In this document: one piece after another, positions 1 to 7,969 of the stretch
Numbering within the stretch: position 1 is the first letter of the stretch
How the letters are laid out: the number at the start of each line of letters is the position of its first letter
Assembly (NCBI RefSeq): GCF_039537875.1
Contig: NZ_BAABBI010000009.1
Location: 1 to 11,106 of the forward strand
Length of the DNA stretch: 11,106 nt
Origin: Corallibacter vietnamensis
GTDB lineage: Bacteria > Bacteroidota > Bacteroidia > Flavobacteriales > Flavobacteriaceae
Reading direction: 5' to 3'
Made by a program: the position numbers and the translations under genes
Notes under the pieces: generated by a model
Seen by the model: the letters and a program-made list of their open reading frames with translations, nothing else
Database searches by the model: none
Told to the model about the DNA's origin: nothing

Positions 1-1
1 A

Positions 2-73
2 ATTTTAGCACGCAGTTTTGCAGTAATTAAAAGAGGTACACCCTTTGTAAATATAGCCGCAACAAATTATTGA
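2..73 (+). pseudogene. Possible 3' end of a plus-strand gene cut by the window edge
   Basis: A frame is open from the window edge for 23 codons and stops at TGA (71-73). The decoded tail contains ARSFAVIKRGTPFVN, which reads like the C-terminal end of a real basic protein. Tails of this kind (AV.KR.TPFV) remind me of Bacteroidetes transposases, but this is only an impression and 23 residues cannot settle it. It would be the only plus-strand gene here and would converge on the lipoprotein gene. It could equally be chance, since an open frame of this length is not unusual. Whether it is intact or a remnant cannot be seen from this window. Confidence 0.3.
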
Positions 74-100
74 ATTAAGGCTTGTTTTTTACCTTGGAAT

Positions 101-226
101 ACGGCTATGAGTAGTTGCGTGGTTTAGTACTTAACTTTGCAAGTACACACCTAACTGAAAATCCGCGAGGATTTTCAGAAGTAGGCGAGAACAAGCAATT
201 ACTTATAGCCATTGTTGTGTGCAGTT
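101..226. repeat. Palindromic intergenic element E1 (cassette-boundary type)
   Basis: The outer arms form an imperfect inverted repeat: GGCTATGAGTAGTTGC (103-118) pairs with the complement of GCAATTACTTATAGCC on the right side, 14 of 16 positions. Between the arms lies an independent perfect hairpin (155-178). The right arm, 175-217, is identical over 43 bp to 10066-10108 in element E2, and GTTGCGTGGTTTA (114-126) recurs at 9957-9969. The right end, GTTGTGTGCAGTT (214-226), has an inverted partner at 2863-2875, upstream of the 674-aa gene. The element ends 3 bp before the lipoprotein stop codon. It is a dispersed, structured repeat; the function is unknown. Confidence 0.85.
155..178. repeat. 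Perfect 10-bp stem with GCGA tetraloop inside E1
   Basis: CTGAAAATCC (155-164) and GGATTTTCAG (169-178) are exact complements around GCGA, which fits the GNRA tetraloop pattern when read on the plus strand. The hairpin sits between the conserved arms of E1. The equivalent place in E2 holds a different, longer hairpin, so this is the variable part of the element. Read from the minus strand, it lies downstream of the lipoprotein gene and could also act as a transcription stop, although it has no clear U-tract. Confidence 0.75.
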
Positions 227-229
227 ATT

Positions 230-814
230 TTATTCGTTCAACTTTAGAAATGTTATTCTAGGTTTTTCTTGATAAGAAGTTTTCCAAGGGTCAGTTGGGT
301 CTTCAATTTTCACTTTTTTATTATCCCATTTAATAATGAATTCTTTTCCAACATACTTTGGATTAGGAATCGTATTGCCATTTTTATCTTCTGTGCATAA
401 TTGATAACCATTATATTCATTATATCTATGATTATAACCAAAATCTTGAGTCATACCATTAAAGGTTATGTGCACAAAATCACTCAAGCTACAATCCTCA
501 AATTTCACAAACTTGTAAGATTTTGCATTTTCAATTCTGATATACTCTTTTCCTGCGATTATTAAACTTTTATTTTCGTCAATTACTCCTTTTATTGGAA
601 GTTCAGCACTAATTTCTAAAACTCCATCTTCAATTTCAGCAGGATATTTTTTACCACTATTCTCAACAATTAAACTGTTGCCATTATCTGTAATAATTAC
701 TGTTTCGTTTTCGTATTTTTTCTCAACCCAAAATCCATTAAAGTTTTCTGATGATTTATTGCAACTATAAAAGATTGCAAAGATTAATAGAATGGTGATA
801 AATTTAGAATTCAT
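230..814 (-). CDS. Putative lipoprotein, 194 aa, unknown function
   Basis: The N-terminus (MNSKFITILLIFAIFYSC) is a short positive start, a hydrophobic stretch and a relaxed Bacteroidetes-type lipobox with Cys18 as the probable lipidated residue. The SDE-type acidic cluster typical of surface-exported Bacteroidetes lipoproteins is not evident after Cys18, so it may face the periplasm. The mature part starts with NFNGFWVEKKYEN and runs as short alternating hydrophobic and polar strands. This hints at a small beta-rich, lipocalin-like fold, but I recognise no family. Residues about 110-194 are rich in aromatic residues and glycine (DFGYNHRYNEYNGYQL). The start codon lies 10 bp after the stop of the 674-aa gene, so the two are almost certainly co-transcribed and may act together in the envelope. 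The gene's end lies at the boundary of repeat element E1. Confidence 0.8.
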   Translation of the reverse strand: MNSKFITILLIFAIFYSCNKSSENFNGFWVEKKYENETVIITDNGNSLIVENSGKKYPAEIEDGVLEISAELPIKGVIDENKSLIIAGKEYIRIENAKSYKFVKFEDCSLSDFVHITFNGMTQDFGYNHRYNEYNGYQLCTEDKNGNTIPNPKYVGKEFIIKWDNKKVKIEDPTDPWKTSYQEKPRITFLKLNE

Positions 815-824
815 AATACCTATT

Positions 825-2849
825 TTATTTAGCTAAAACAATTAAATTGTTTGTGTTCATTTTAGCAAGTTCTTTTTTTAGTTTTGATTTTTTTACCTCT
901 AGAATCAATTCGTCTCCACTTTTTTTATCGAACGATAACTTACCAATAGGTTCGCCTAATAGTAGTTTATTCTGAAATGATTTTACTTCGCTGGAATCAT
1001 AAATGTAATAATCTAAATTGTCAGAAGAAATATTATTAAAATTAATTACTGAAACTGAAGAAACGTTTCCTTTTGAGTCTTTCATTAATCTTAATACTTT
1101 TAATTGCATTGGGAATGTTTCAAACAAAAAGCGATTTAGTTTGTTAGCCAATTTTTGAGAAGCTTTATCAATTGCCTGTTCTTTTGAAACACCCAAAGAA
1201 ATGAGTCCGCTACTTACAGAACCAGATTTGCTGTAAGTATCACGAAGTTTCAATCCATTCCCATAATAATCACGAATATTAAAAGCGAAGTCTATATTAC
1301 AAGTGTAGCCACCTGAACTGCCTTTTAATAGTCCAAGAGATTTTATTTCAATTTTTAAGGTTGAGAAATTTTCTCTTTTTGATATTGGGTTGTCATTTAA
1401 TCTTTCAAATAACTTGGGTTGTTTTTTTAATTGAGATTTTAGTTGTTCAAAATCTTTGTCAAGATAGCTATTGGAATTAACAGGTGGTACTATAGTTGCA
1501 GAGATAACTGAATGTTCTAAATGCGGTATGCCTTTTATGAAACTTGAAAAAATCTGATTTGGTGTAGTTGATTTTTTTCTAGTGGTTGTTGTTTTATTTG
1601 AGTTCTTTTTACTCGTAGTTTTAGTTTTTTGTCCTTTAGGTTTACTGTTTTTACAAGTACAATTTGGGTCTGAATATTTTTGTTCATCATTATTGTAAGA
1701 ATCAAATGCCCAAGAGCCATATCTGAAATCACATTCTCCATTTTCTTTATATTTTTCAAAACAGCCATTCTTTTTTCCATTTGTATAGTTGATTTTTGAT
1801 TTTAACTGTCCATTTTCCCAATATTCTTCAAAAAACCCCTCTTTTCTACCTTGCTCATTATAATATCCTTTTTCTTTTACACTACCATTTTCCCAAAACC
1901 AAGTGCTTACACCTTTTGCAAATCTCCAATTATCAGTACCAATTGTATTCCAGTTTATTTCACTAAAAATTTTGTTAGAATTATTGTAATAAGTTTTAAT
2001 TGGATTAATATGCTTACCATCTTTAAATTGAACAACAGAATAGTAAGGCGATTTTTTAGAATCTGTTACTTTATTTAGTTGCCAAAACCTATCATAATAT
2101 ATTTTTTGAGAGCCATTATTGTTCTTGATAGGAATTACTGTGTTATCCCAATTACTAGCTGGTTTTATTGTGCCTAATACACGTTGAGAATTATTGTCAG
2201 CATATACGTCAATTTTGTGCATATACACAACTACCTTATTTCGATTAAAGTTATTGGAACCTTTTCTATTTACTTTAATTTTTGTGAAGTTAAAGTCTAA
2301 CTTGGCAACAACTGTCCTATTAACTCTTCCATTTGAAGACTTTCTATTATTTAGAAAGGATTCTGCTGACGACTCATTAACTGGAAGATATAACTCCATA
2401 TCGTTAAAATTGACTATGTCAAAAATTTCTACATACAAGTTTTCGGCATTTGATACTAATGAAGGGATTTTATCAATATTTAGAATTAAAGGAAATGCTT
2501 TTTTATTGAAATCATAATTGCCGAGACTAGCTTTAACCGTTAGAGAATGAACTTTGTTTAAGGATAACGAAGCTAATCTACTTTTAACTTCTTTGTTTGT
2601 TCTGTTATTGAATTCTCTTTGTTTGAACTCATCATTTTTGACATATTGCAGTTCATTCGCTCTGAATTTTCTCAAAAATACATTATACCAATTTATTCCA
2701 CCATAAGCAGGACTGTTGTCGGCTAGTTTATAATCATAAATTTTTAAGAAGTAAAGAAACGCATCTTCTTGACTCAAATGATTTTGTGCTTGAGTTAAAC
2801 AAGATGAAATCATTATTACTGTTAAAATCCAAAGTTTTATTTTTTTCAT
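825..2849 (-). CDS. Secreted protein with MORN/YwqK-type repeats and a CsgG-like C-terminal region, 674 aa
   Basis: I chose the start at 2849 because MKKIKLWILTVIMISSC...AQ is a clear export signal. The frame remains open upstream to an ATG at 2951, but that would place the -33 promoter element inside the gene. Cleavage could follow the AQ typical of Bacteroidetes, or Cys17 could be lipidated (ISSC). Residues about 25-300 show no motif I can name. Residues about 317-372 hold three copies of a W/Y-x-ENGx-(14-16)-G-x-K-x-G repeat (FWENGSVKEKGYY, YWENGQLKSKINY, YKENGE), the MORN_2/YwqK pattern. A Lys/Thr/Ser-rich linker spans about 401-430. Residues about 440-660 have the strand-helix rhythm of CsgG/FlgT-type outer-membrane-associated domains (AIDKASQKLANKL, then a beta-rich tail); this last is inference. 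The gene is first in a two-gene unit with the lipoprotein. Confidence 0.8.
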   Translation of the reverse strand: MKKIKLWILTVIMISSCLTQAQNHLSQEDAFLYFLKIYDYKLADNSPAYGGINWYNVFLRKFRANELQYVKNDEFKQREFNNRTNKEVKSRLASLSLNKVHSLTVKASLGNYDFNKKAFPLILNIDKIPSLVSNAENLYVEIFDIVNFNDMELYLPVNESSAESFLNNRKSSNGRVNRTVVAKLDFNFTKIKVNRKGSNNFNRNKVVVYMHKIDVYADNNSQRVLGTIKPASNWDNTVIPIKNNNGSQKIYYDRFWQLNKVTDSKKSPYYSVVQFKDGKHINPIKTYYNNSNKIFSEINWNTIGTDNWRFAKGVSTWFWENGSVKEKGYYNEQGRKEGFFEEYWENGQLKSKINYTNGKKNGCFEKYKENGECDFRYGSWAFDSYNNDEQKYSDPNCTCKNSKPKGQKTKTTSKKNSNKTTTTRKKSTTPNQIFSSFIKGIPHLEHSVISATIVPPVNSNSYLDKDFEQLKSQLKKQPKLFERLNDNPISKRENFSTLKIEIKSLGLLKGSSGGYTCNIDFAFNIRDYYGNGLKLRDTYSKSGSVSSGLISLGVSKEQAIDKASQKLANKLNRFLFETFPMQLKVLRLMKDSKGNVSSVSVINFNNISSDNLDYYIYDSSEVKSFQNKLLLGEPIGKLSFDKKSGDELILEVKKSKLKKELAKMNTNNLIVLAK

Positions 2850-2862
2850 AAAGGTTTGTTTT

Positions 2863-2875
2863 AATTGCACACAAC
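2863..2875. repeat. Right half of the 13-bp inverted repeat bracketing the two-gene unit
   Basis: AATTGCACACAAC is the reverse complement of GTTGTGTGCAATT, which matches GTTGTGTGCAGTT at 214-226 in 12 of 13 positions. The pair brackets the coding unit 230-2849 closely: 3 bp beyond the last stop codon and 13 bp upstream of the first start codon. The TIR gene has the same arrangement with a different 13-mer. It lies in the 5' UTR of the predicted transcript. Confidence 0.7.
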
Positions 2876-2881
2876 ATGTGG

Positions 2882-2903
2882 ATAAACACACTAGTGTGTT
2901 TAT
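2882..2903. repeat. 22-bp perfect palindrome in the 5' leader of the 674-aa gene
   Basis: ATAAACACACT and AGTGTGTTTAT form an exact dyad with no loop. It lies between the predicted -7 box (2924-2931) and the start codon (2849). It could be an operator for a dimeric repressor or an RNA hairpin in the leader. On the plus strand it is followed by a T-rich run, as in an intrinsic terminator, but no plus-strand gene precedes it. A smaller dyad, AAATCT-N3-AGATTT (2925-2939), overlaps the -7 box. Confidence 0.6.
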
Positions 2904-2923
2904 TTTTATTATATATATACCTA

Positions 2924-2951
2924 CAAATCTAACAGATTTTTTATAAAACAA
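2924..2951 (-). promoter_or_regulatory. Bacteroidetes-type promoter for the 674-aa gene + lipoprotein
   Basis: On the minus strand TAGATTTG (2924-2931) matches the -7 consensus TAnnTTTG of Bacteroidetes. TTG (2949-2951) lies 17 bp upstream and fits the -33 element. Transcription would begin near 2917, giving a leader of roughly 70 nt that contains the 22-bp palindrome and the 13-bp boundary repeat. This supports the choice of the internal start at 2849. Confidence 0.6.
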
Positions 2952-3167
2952 AGCCGCTTTTTGTCATATAAACATAAATTTTAAGCAGTTTTAGCCGCTG
3001 TACCTCACACAAAAACAAACAATTAAAAATACCATAGTAAAGTAGGAGCGTGCAATCAACCTCTCACTACTCAATACTCATATACAGTTATTGACCATGT
3101 TCCTAGAGTTATTGCCCATACATTATCAATTGTCCATTAGCAACCCTCTAGTATCAACTGCTAGTTA
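2952..3167. other. Intergenic stretch with degenerate AATTGATAA/AATAACT-like repeats
   Basis: No gene is visible. On the minus strand the 3' flank of the permease-peptidase gene carries several diverged copies of a short motif: TTGATAACT, GTTGATACT, CAATTGATAATG, GGGCAATAACTC and GGTCAATAACTG (about 3085-3175). These look like decayed simple repeats of the kind seen between flavobacterial genes. AGCCGCT occurs twice at 2952-2958 and 2993-2999. Stop codons are frequent in the minus frames, so no missing C-terminal part of the peptidase is encoded here. I see no clear intrinsic terminator for the operon. Confidence 0.5.
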
Positions 3168-6100
3168 TCAATATGCAAACATGGCTTTAATTTTGGTTTT
3201 AAACCTATCATCGCTAACCTTCAAAATCGTTTCTAGTAAATCAGTTGAAGTAGGCTTTGCATTAGGGTACGCGTGTTGATCTAAAAACATACGTAAAGCC
3301 ATGTTCAATCGTTCTTCGCCCAGTAACTCACTCAATTCAACAAAAACAATAGCACCTTTAGAATAGGAAATAAACGCATTGTTTTTTGTGGCTTTCAATA
3401 ACGATAAGTCATCAGTAAAACCCTTTTCAGCTTCATATATTTGTTTATGTATGGCCACACGTTCTAGCATTTTTGCCTTGCCGTACATGTTTTTATATAG
3501 CATCATTTCGGTATACATAGCCAAGCTTTCAGTCAGCATGGCATAACCTTCACGATAATCAGGATCAATCTGATTGGTTCCCCACCAAAAATGCGCTACT
3601 TCATGCCCAGCCAATTCATTAATAACATCTTGATTATGGTTGCCCGCTAGGTTAGCATGAAACGTCATATGCTCTGTCATAAATATAACACCAGGATAAG
3701 CGGTGCCTGCAAAACCTTGTGTAAACGATGACACTTCGGCAAATTGAATAGACGAAAACGGATAAGGCCCAAAATATTTAGTACAATAATCCAATGACAG
3801 CTTTGTGTTCTCAATAAGATGCTCTACATTGTTTTCATGCAAAGGATGATATAAAACCTCAATAGAGACATCGTTGTGTTGTGCTTTTTTAACCTCATAA
3901 GCAGCTGATGAAACCGCAAATCTAAAAGGAATGGCGTCTGCTTTATACTTATAGTAATTTCTATTAGCGTCTTGCCACTGCGATTTTAACGCGCCAGTAC
4001 CAACAGCAATTTGATTATTACCGGTTGAAATTTGCATGTCCAAAGAAATAAAGTCGTCTATATGAGTCTTTACCGCATCAAATGGTTTCATGGCTGTGGC
4101 TTCGCCCAAAGCATGTTGTTTTCTAATGGTCTTGTCTGAAATTTCCTGACTAGCATCATACCCAAATTGAGGATAATAACGACTTATTCGCATAAAAGAG
4201 CCATCTTTTACAATCGCATTAAAAGGATTATGACCATTTACAGCCTCCCATTTGTAAGCCAAATGAAAGGTAAGTTTTGCCGAGTCTTGAGCTTGTAATG
4301 CCTGTTTTAATGGTATTTCTGAAATAGCCTTGTCTAGCGTTATGGTATCATTTTTATAGCTAAATACAAGTGCTTGTATCTCAAAATCTTCAGGCACATG
4401 TATTAGTACAGAATCTATAGCGTGTTCGTGCTGGTTTACCAACCAATATGTGCCTTTTATCTGGTAAGCTTGGTCTTCTGGAAACAAATCTATTTCTGTG
4501 CTAACCTTTTTTATGGTTGGCTGCGGAAGGTTTTGGTATGCTCTATAATGCTTTTCGTAAGCAACACGCGCTAATATGTCGGCATCTTGATCTTTGGAAA
4601 CATAGCCATCTAAAAACAAATAGCCACTCACCATACCTATACATACGCAACTAACCATAGGAATAATATAACGGTGTCTTTTGGCTTTAGATTTTATCAA
4701 ACCGTATAAAGCACATACAAGTCCTACAAGAGCAAACCCAAAAATAAGTCTGTAAATAAACGGCATTACATAAGCTCCGTAACCTATAAAATCGCTATAA
4801 GCACCTTTGTAACCAGATAAAAAACGAAACAACGGATTCGTAATCATGTTTTTTGAAATAGGCGTCACAAATAATAAGAATAACAAGATAGATATACCCA
4901 GTGCCACCGATTTACTCTTACTTATGTTATTAATAAAAAGAAGCAGTAACGCAAAGAGTGTAAGTGGCAACGTATTAAAAACAAACACGCCAAAATATGC
5001 TTGCCAATCAATAAAAGGGTATTTAAAAATAAGCTGAAAGATAATTGCTTCCAAGAGCATTAAACCGGTAAGAAACATGATTAAAAGCACCATGCTTATA
5101 GCATGTCCTAATAGGCGCTCTTTAGCATAATAAGTCGTATTTTGAATGATTGAAAATCCACTGGCATTGGCACGCCAAAACACATCGTTTGTAAAGTAAA
5201 CCACAACAAGCGCGCCTATAAAATAAAAGGTTTCGTTAATGGTTTTAGCCAGTAAGCCAGAGCTAGCATACTGTTGCGGCAATCTAATGCCCATATCTAT
5301 ATCGCCATACATTTCTACACCTACATAAAATAACAGTAAAGCAGAAACCGAAATAAGCGGAATACTTTTAAACAAATAAATAAAATCGATTTTCACAAAA
5401 GAAAGCAGCGCATGTTGTTTTGTTTTTGAGGTAAACAACGTGCTTACTTTCGCAAACGGAACATCTAGTAGTTTGGTTTTTTTAGGCGTTGTTTCAGCCT
5501 GTTTTTTTGTTGACTTTTGTTTGAAAACTGGCAGAAATGAGAAAGTATTTATGCCTAATTTCATAATAAATAAAGACAGTAGCACAACACCCAAACGGTT
5601 TATCAATAGTATGTTACTAAACGACACGATGTTGTGGTTTCTATCAAAAACACTAAAGTCCTTGGCATCATAAAAATAAGCCGACAACCCAAAAATATCA
5701 GTTATAGCAGATACTTTTTGAGCAAATAAAGACTGCGGTAACGATTGTGCCATAAACGGCGCGTTTGAAAACATGAGCACTATCATATAAGTGATGTACA
5801 ACATCAATCCTGCAATAGCGACCAATAGTTTATTCTGAAATTTTTTAGCAAAGAAAAACAGGATGCTGCATACCAATAAGCTATTTACCACACCAAAAAT
5901 CAAATAAGGATATACATAATGCCACAGATGAAAGTCTGCAAGCATTTCAGAATCTGTTTGCACATGCAACCCAATAACATACCCAAGCATTACAATAAAA
6001 TAACTGAATGCAGTAAGTAAAAAGAAGGATAAAAAGCGTGCTAATGCAAAGTCACGTTTTTTTATAGGTGTGGTAAAAACAATTAAATCAAAGTTAGCGT

Positions 6101-6338
6101 CACGTTCTTTAAACAAGTTAGAAAAGGCTAGTAGTGTAGCTATCAAAATAATAAGTAAGCTCAACAAACCAGTCATAAACCCAACCGAGTAGGGCGCATT
6201 GGCTGCAATGCCATCGCCTACATTAATATGAAATTTATAGCCTGTAAAAAAACCAAGCACCAAATACGCCAACAAAGCAAATTGCGTTGCTATGTGTTTT
6301 AGTGCGCTATATATATCGTTTAGTAAAACCGTTTTCAT
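3168..6338 (-). CDS. ABC transporter permease fused to an M1-family zinc aminopeptidase domain, 1056 aa
   Basis: Residues 1-580 are an ABC-2-type permease with about 13 hydrophobic segments (near 17-36, 51-72, 102-125, 142-163, 169-190, 242-262, 322-341, 367-383, 411-437, 445-469, 477-492, 525-546, 558-577). From about 610 the protein is an M1 metallopeptidase-like domain outside the membrane. The zinc site is HEVAH (His912, Glu913, His916), with Glu937 in MLTESLA as the probable third ligand, and Tyr992 in YSKGA matches the conserved M1 tyrosine. The spacing from HExxH to the third Glu is slightly longer than the classic X18, and GxMEN is replaced by a different glycine-rich segment, which to my knowledge occurs in this fused subfamily. 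The protein ends soon after KIKAMFAY, so the usual C-terminal beta region is missing. The start overlaps the ATPase stop by 4 bp (ATGA), indicating translational coupling. The substrate is unknown. Confidence 0.9.
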   Translation of the reverse strand: MKTVLLNDIYSALKHIATQFALLAYLVLGFFTGYKFHINVGDGIAANAPYSVGFMTGLLSLLIILIATLLAFSNLFKERDANFDLIVFTTPIKKRDFALARFLSFFLLTAFSYFIVMLGYVIGLHVQTDSEMLADFHLWHYVYPYLIFGVVNSLLVCSILFFFAKKFQNKLLVAIAGLMLYITYMIVLMFSNAPFMAQSLPQSLFAQKVSAITDIFGLSAYFYDAKDFSVFDRNHNIVSFSNILLINRLGVVLLSLFIMKLGINTFSFLPVFKQKSTKKQAETTPKKTKLLDVPFAKVSTLFTSKTKQHALLSFVKIDFIYLFKSIPLISVSALLLFYVGVEMYGDIDMGIRLPQQYASSGLLAKTINETFYFIGALVVVYFTNDVFWRANASGFSIIQNTTYYAKERLLGHAISMVLLIMFLTGLMLLEAIIFQLIFKYPFIDWQAYFGVFVFNTLPLTLFALLLLFINNISKSKSVALGISILLFLLFVTPISKNMITNPLFRFLSGYKGAYSDFIGYGAYVMPFIYRLIFGFALVGLVCALYGLIKSKAKRHRYIIPMVSCVCIGMVSGYLFLDGYVSKDQDADILARVAYEKHYRAYQNLPQPTIKKVSTEIDLFPEDQAYQIKGTYWLVNQHEHAIDSVLIHVPEDFEIQALVFSYKNDTITLDKAISEIPLKQALQAQDSAKLTFHLAYKWEAVNGHNPFNAIVKDGSFMRISRYYPQFGYDASQEISDKTIRKQHALGEATAMKPFDAVKTHIDDFISLDMQISTGNNQIAVGTGALKSQWQDANRNYYKYKADAIPFRFAVSSAAYEVKKAQHNDVSIEVLYHPLHENNVEHLIENTKLSLDYCTKYFGPYPFSSIQFAEVSSFTQGFAGTAYPGVIFMTEHMTFHANLAGNHNQDVINELAGHEVAHFWWGTNQIDPDYREGYAMLTESLAMYTEMMLYKNMYGKAKMLERVAIHKQIYEAEKGFTDDLSLLKATKNNAFISYSKGAIVFVELSELLGEERLNMALRMFLDQHAYPNAKPTSTDLLETILKVSDDRFKTKIKAMFAY

Positions 6339-7207
6339 GTTGTGCTGTTTAAATATGTGAAATAAGCGTGCTCTAAATTTGGTGTTACAGCTTTAAACCC
6401 AGTTGGGCAAGCATCGGCATACACGGTTACATGCATCACCTTTTCAATAAATTGCTTACTGATGATGTTGTGGTTTGGCTCAAGATGAAGTAGCTCGTTT
6501 TTGGTTGTTGCTTTTTGCCATATTTTCCCTTGTAAAGCTTCAATAAACTCATTTGGGCTACCTTTTGCCACAATAGCGCCTTGTTTTATTATCGCCATAT
6601 CTGAACATAGATTTCGTACATCTTCTACCAAATGCGTCGATAATAAAATGATAATATCTTCGCCTATTTCGCTCAACAACGCATTAAATCTATTACGTTC
6701 TTCCGGATCTAAACCTGCTGTAGGTTCGTCTACAATTACAATTTTAGGATCTCCCAGTAACGCTTGCGCTACGCCAAAACGTTGTTTCATACCACCAGAA
6801 AACGTATGTACGTCTTTGTTTTTGGCGTCAACTAAATTCACTTTATCCAGAAGATTCATAATTTGATCGTGGCGTTCGTTCTTGTTGTGAATACCTTTTA
6901 GTTTAGCCAAATGTTGTAGTAAATTATATGCCGAAACTTTAGGGTAAACACCAAAATACTGTGGTAAAAACCCTAACTGTTTTTGTATTTCTAATGGGTT
7001 TTTTACAATATCTGTATCGTTAAAACTCATGTGTCCTTCGGTTGGTTTTTGTAAGCCTACAATGGTTTTCATAAGCGAAGATTTGCCTGCGCCATTAGGC
7101 CCAAGTAAGCCAAAAACACCGTTTGTTATGTTTAAATTTATGGCATAAAGTGCCTGGTGTCCGTTGTTATACACAAGAGACACATTGTTGATATTCAATG
7201 TATTCAT
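6335..7207 (-). CDS. ABC transporter ATP-binding protein, 290 aa
   Basis: All nucleotide-binding motifs are present and look active: Walker A GPNGAGKSS (36-44), Q-loop Gln83 (LPQYFG), signature FSGGM (136-140) followed by KQR, Walker B IVIVDE (156-161) with catalytic Glu161, D-loop AGLDPEE (164-170) and the switch His192 (STHLVED). The compact N-terminus and the roughly 80-residue C-terminal extension after the H-loop are typical of ATPases of ABC-2 exporters (the NatA/CcmA-like DUF family). The C-terminal segment (about 225-290) probably contacts the permease or regulates the ATPase. It should dimerise and power the permease-peptidase encoded directly downstream, whose start codon overlaps this stop codon. 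The start is 21 bp after the regulator gene, so it belongs to the same transcript. Confidence 0.93.
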   Translation of the reverse strand: MNTLNINNVSLVYNNGHQALYAINLNITNGVFGLLGPNGAGKSSLMKTIVGLQKPTEGHMSFNDTDIVKNPLEIQKQLGFLPQYFGVYPKVSAYNLLQHLAKLKGIHNKNERHDQIMNLLDKVNLVDAKNKDVHTFSGGMKQRFGVAQALLGDPKIVIVDEPTAGLDPEERNRFNALLSEIGEDIIILLSTHLVEDVRNLCSDMAIIKQGAIVAKGSPNEFIEALQGKIWQKATTKNELLHLEPNHNIISKQFIEKVMHVTVYADACPTGFKAVTPNLEHAYFTYLNSTT

Positions 7208-7228
7208 AAGATAATATTTAAGGGAGTG

Positions 7229-7432
7229 CTAGTCTACATAGTCTATAATGTCTCCAGGTTTACAGTCTAAGGCTTTGCATATTTTTTCTAGAGTTTCAAA
7301 GCGAATGCCTTTGGCTTTTCCATTTTTTAGTATCGATAAATTTGCAGGTGTAATGCCAACTTCTTTAACCAATTCTTTACTCTTCATTTTTCGTTTGGCA
7401 AGCATGACGTCTATATTTATTACAATGGGCAT
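7229..7432 (-). CDS. YozG-like XRE-family helix-turn-helix regulator, 67 aa
   Basis: This tiny Cro/C1-type protein is almost entirely one HTH domain (about residues 6-62). LAKRKMKSKELVKEVG covers helices 1-2, ITPANLSILKNGKAKGIRF covers the turn and recognition helix, and ETLEKICKALDCKPGDII is the typical C-terminal helix pair of this small subgroup. It begins 3 bp after the stop of the DUF2975 gene and 21 bp before the ATPase gene. The DUF2975-YozG pairing is common in Firmicutes and Bacteroidetes. It probably binds the operon promoter (7970-7998) and may be modulated by the membrane protein, but no operator can be proved here. Confidence 0.9.
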   Translation of the reverse strand: MPIVINIDVMLAKRKMKSKELVKEVGITPANLSILKNGKAKGIRFETLEKICKALDCKPGDIIDYVD

Positions 7433-7435
7433 AGT

Positions 7436-7945
7436 TTAAATGTATAAGTCTTGTTCGTTTTGTAAATGCAGTCCTTGGTTAAATATTTCTGACATAAAAA
7501 ACACAAAAACACCTAAAACAAGATGCAGGATAATAATCAGAAACATTTCGTGTTCTATGGGCATAAAAAACGATGTGAATATGGTGAGTGCAGTTGGTAG
7601 AAATATATTGACAAGATAAAACCGTCGTAAATGCACAATATTTTTGGCGGTAAATAATTTGTCTTGGTAAAACACCTTAAAGACATTAGATAGTAGCCAA
7701 AAAAACAAACCATACCCTAAAACAGGAATTAAAAACGAAAAGATTAAATACGTTGTGTTGCTGTCTAAAATTAAAAAAGGCGCTTCTGTAAACGGGTAGG
7801 TGATAATGGTTTGCTTATCTTTTATAAGCAAATGGGTGTTTGTTATCCAGCTGAATAACCCATAAACACCAGTCATTAAATACAAACCGCCCAATATCCT
7901 TGAGATGTAGTATAAAACTTTGGAAATGATAATTGATTTTCGCAT
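7436..7945 (-). CDS. DUF2975 integral membrane protein, 169 aa
   Basis: Four hydrophobic segments are visible, near residues 11-34, 66-87, 108-128 and 134-152. The C-terminal tail FNQGLHLQNEQDLYI carries the family's typical IF..G..LQ.E.DL ending, and the loop FYQDKLFTAKNI (92-103) also fits DUF2975. The function is not established. Because the gene is nearly always next to a small YozG-type regulator, as here, it is thought to sense or tether at the membrane; that is inference. It is the first gene of the four-gene operon. A good Bacteroidetes promoter lies about 25 bp upstream, which supports the start at 7945. Confidence 0.85.
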   Translation of the reverse strand: MRKSIIISKVLYYISRILGGLYLMTGVYGLFSWITNTHLLIKDKQTIITYPFTEAPFLILDSNTTYLIFSFLIPVLGYGLFFWLLSNVFKVFYQDKLFTAKNIVHLRRFYLVNIFLPTALTIFTSFFMPIEHEMFLIIILHLVLGVFVFFMSEIFNQGLHLQNEQDLYI

Positions 7946-7969
7946 ATAATAAAAAGTAATTTATTACTG

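Noticed and set aside
2850..2951. Longer start (ATG at 2951) for the 674-aa protein
   Set aside because: The extra 34 residues would precede a clear signal peptide and would overlap the predicted promoter and palindrome; the ATG at 2849 explains all three.
3091..6866. Several plus-strand open frames of 60-120 codons, and a minus-strand one at 1535-1780
   Set aside because: They lie within or against longer genes with strong domain evidence, encode no recognisable motifs, and have no promoter-like sites.
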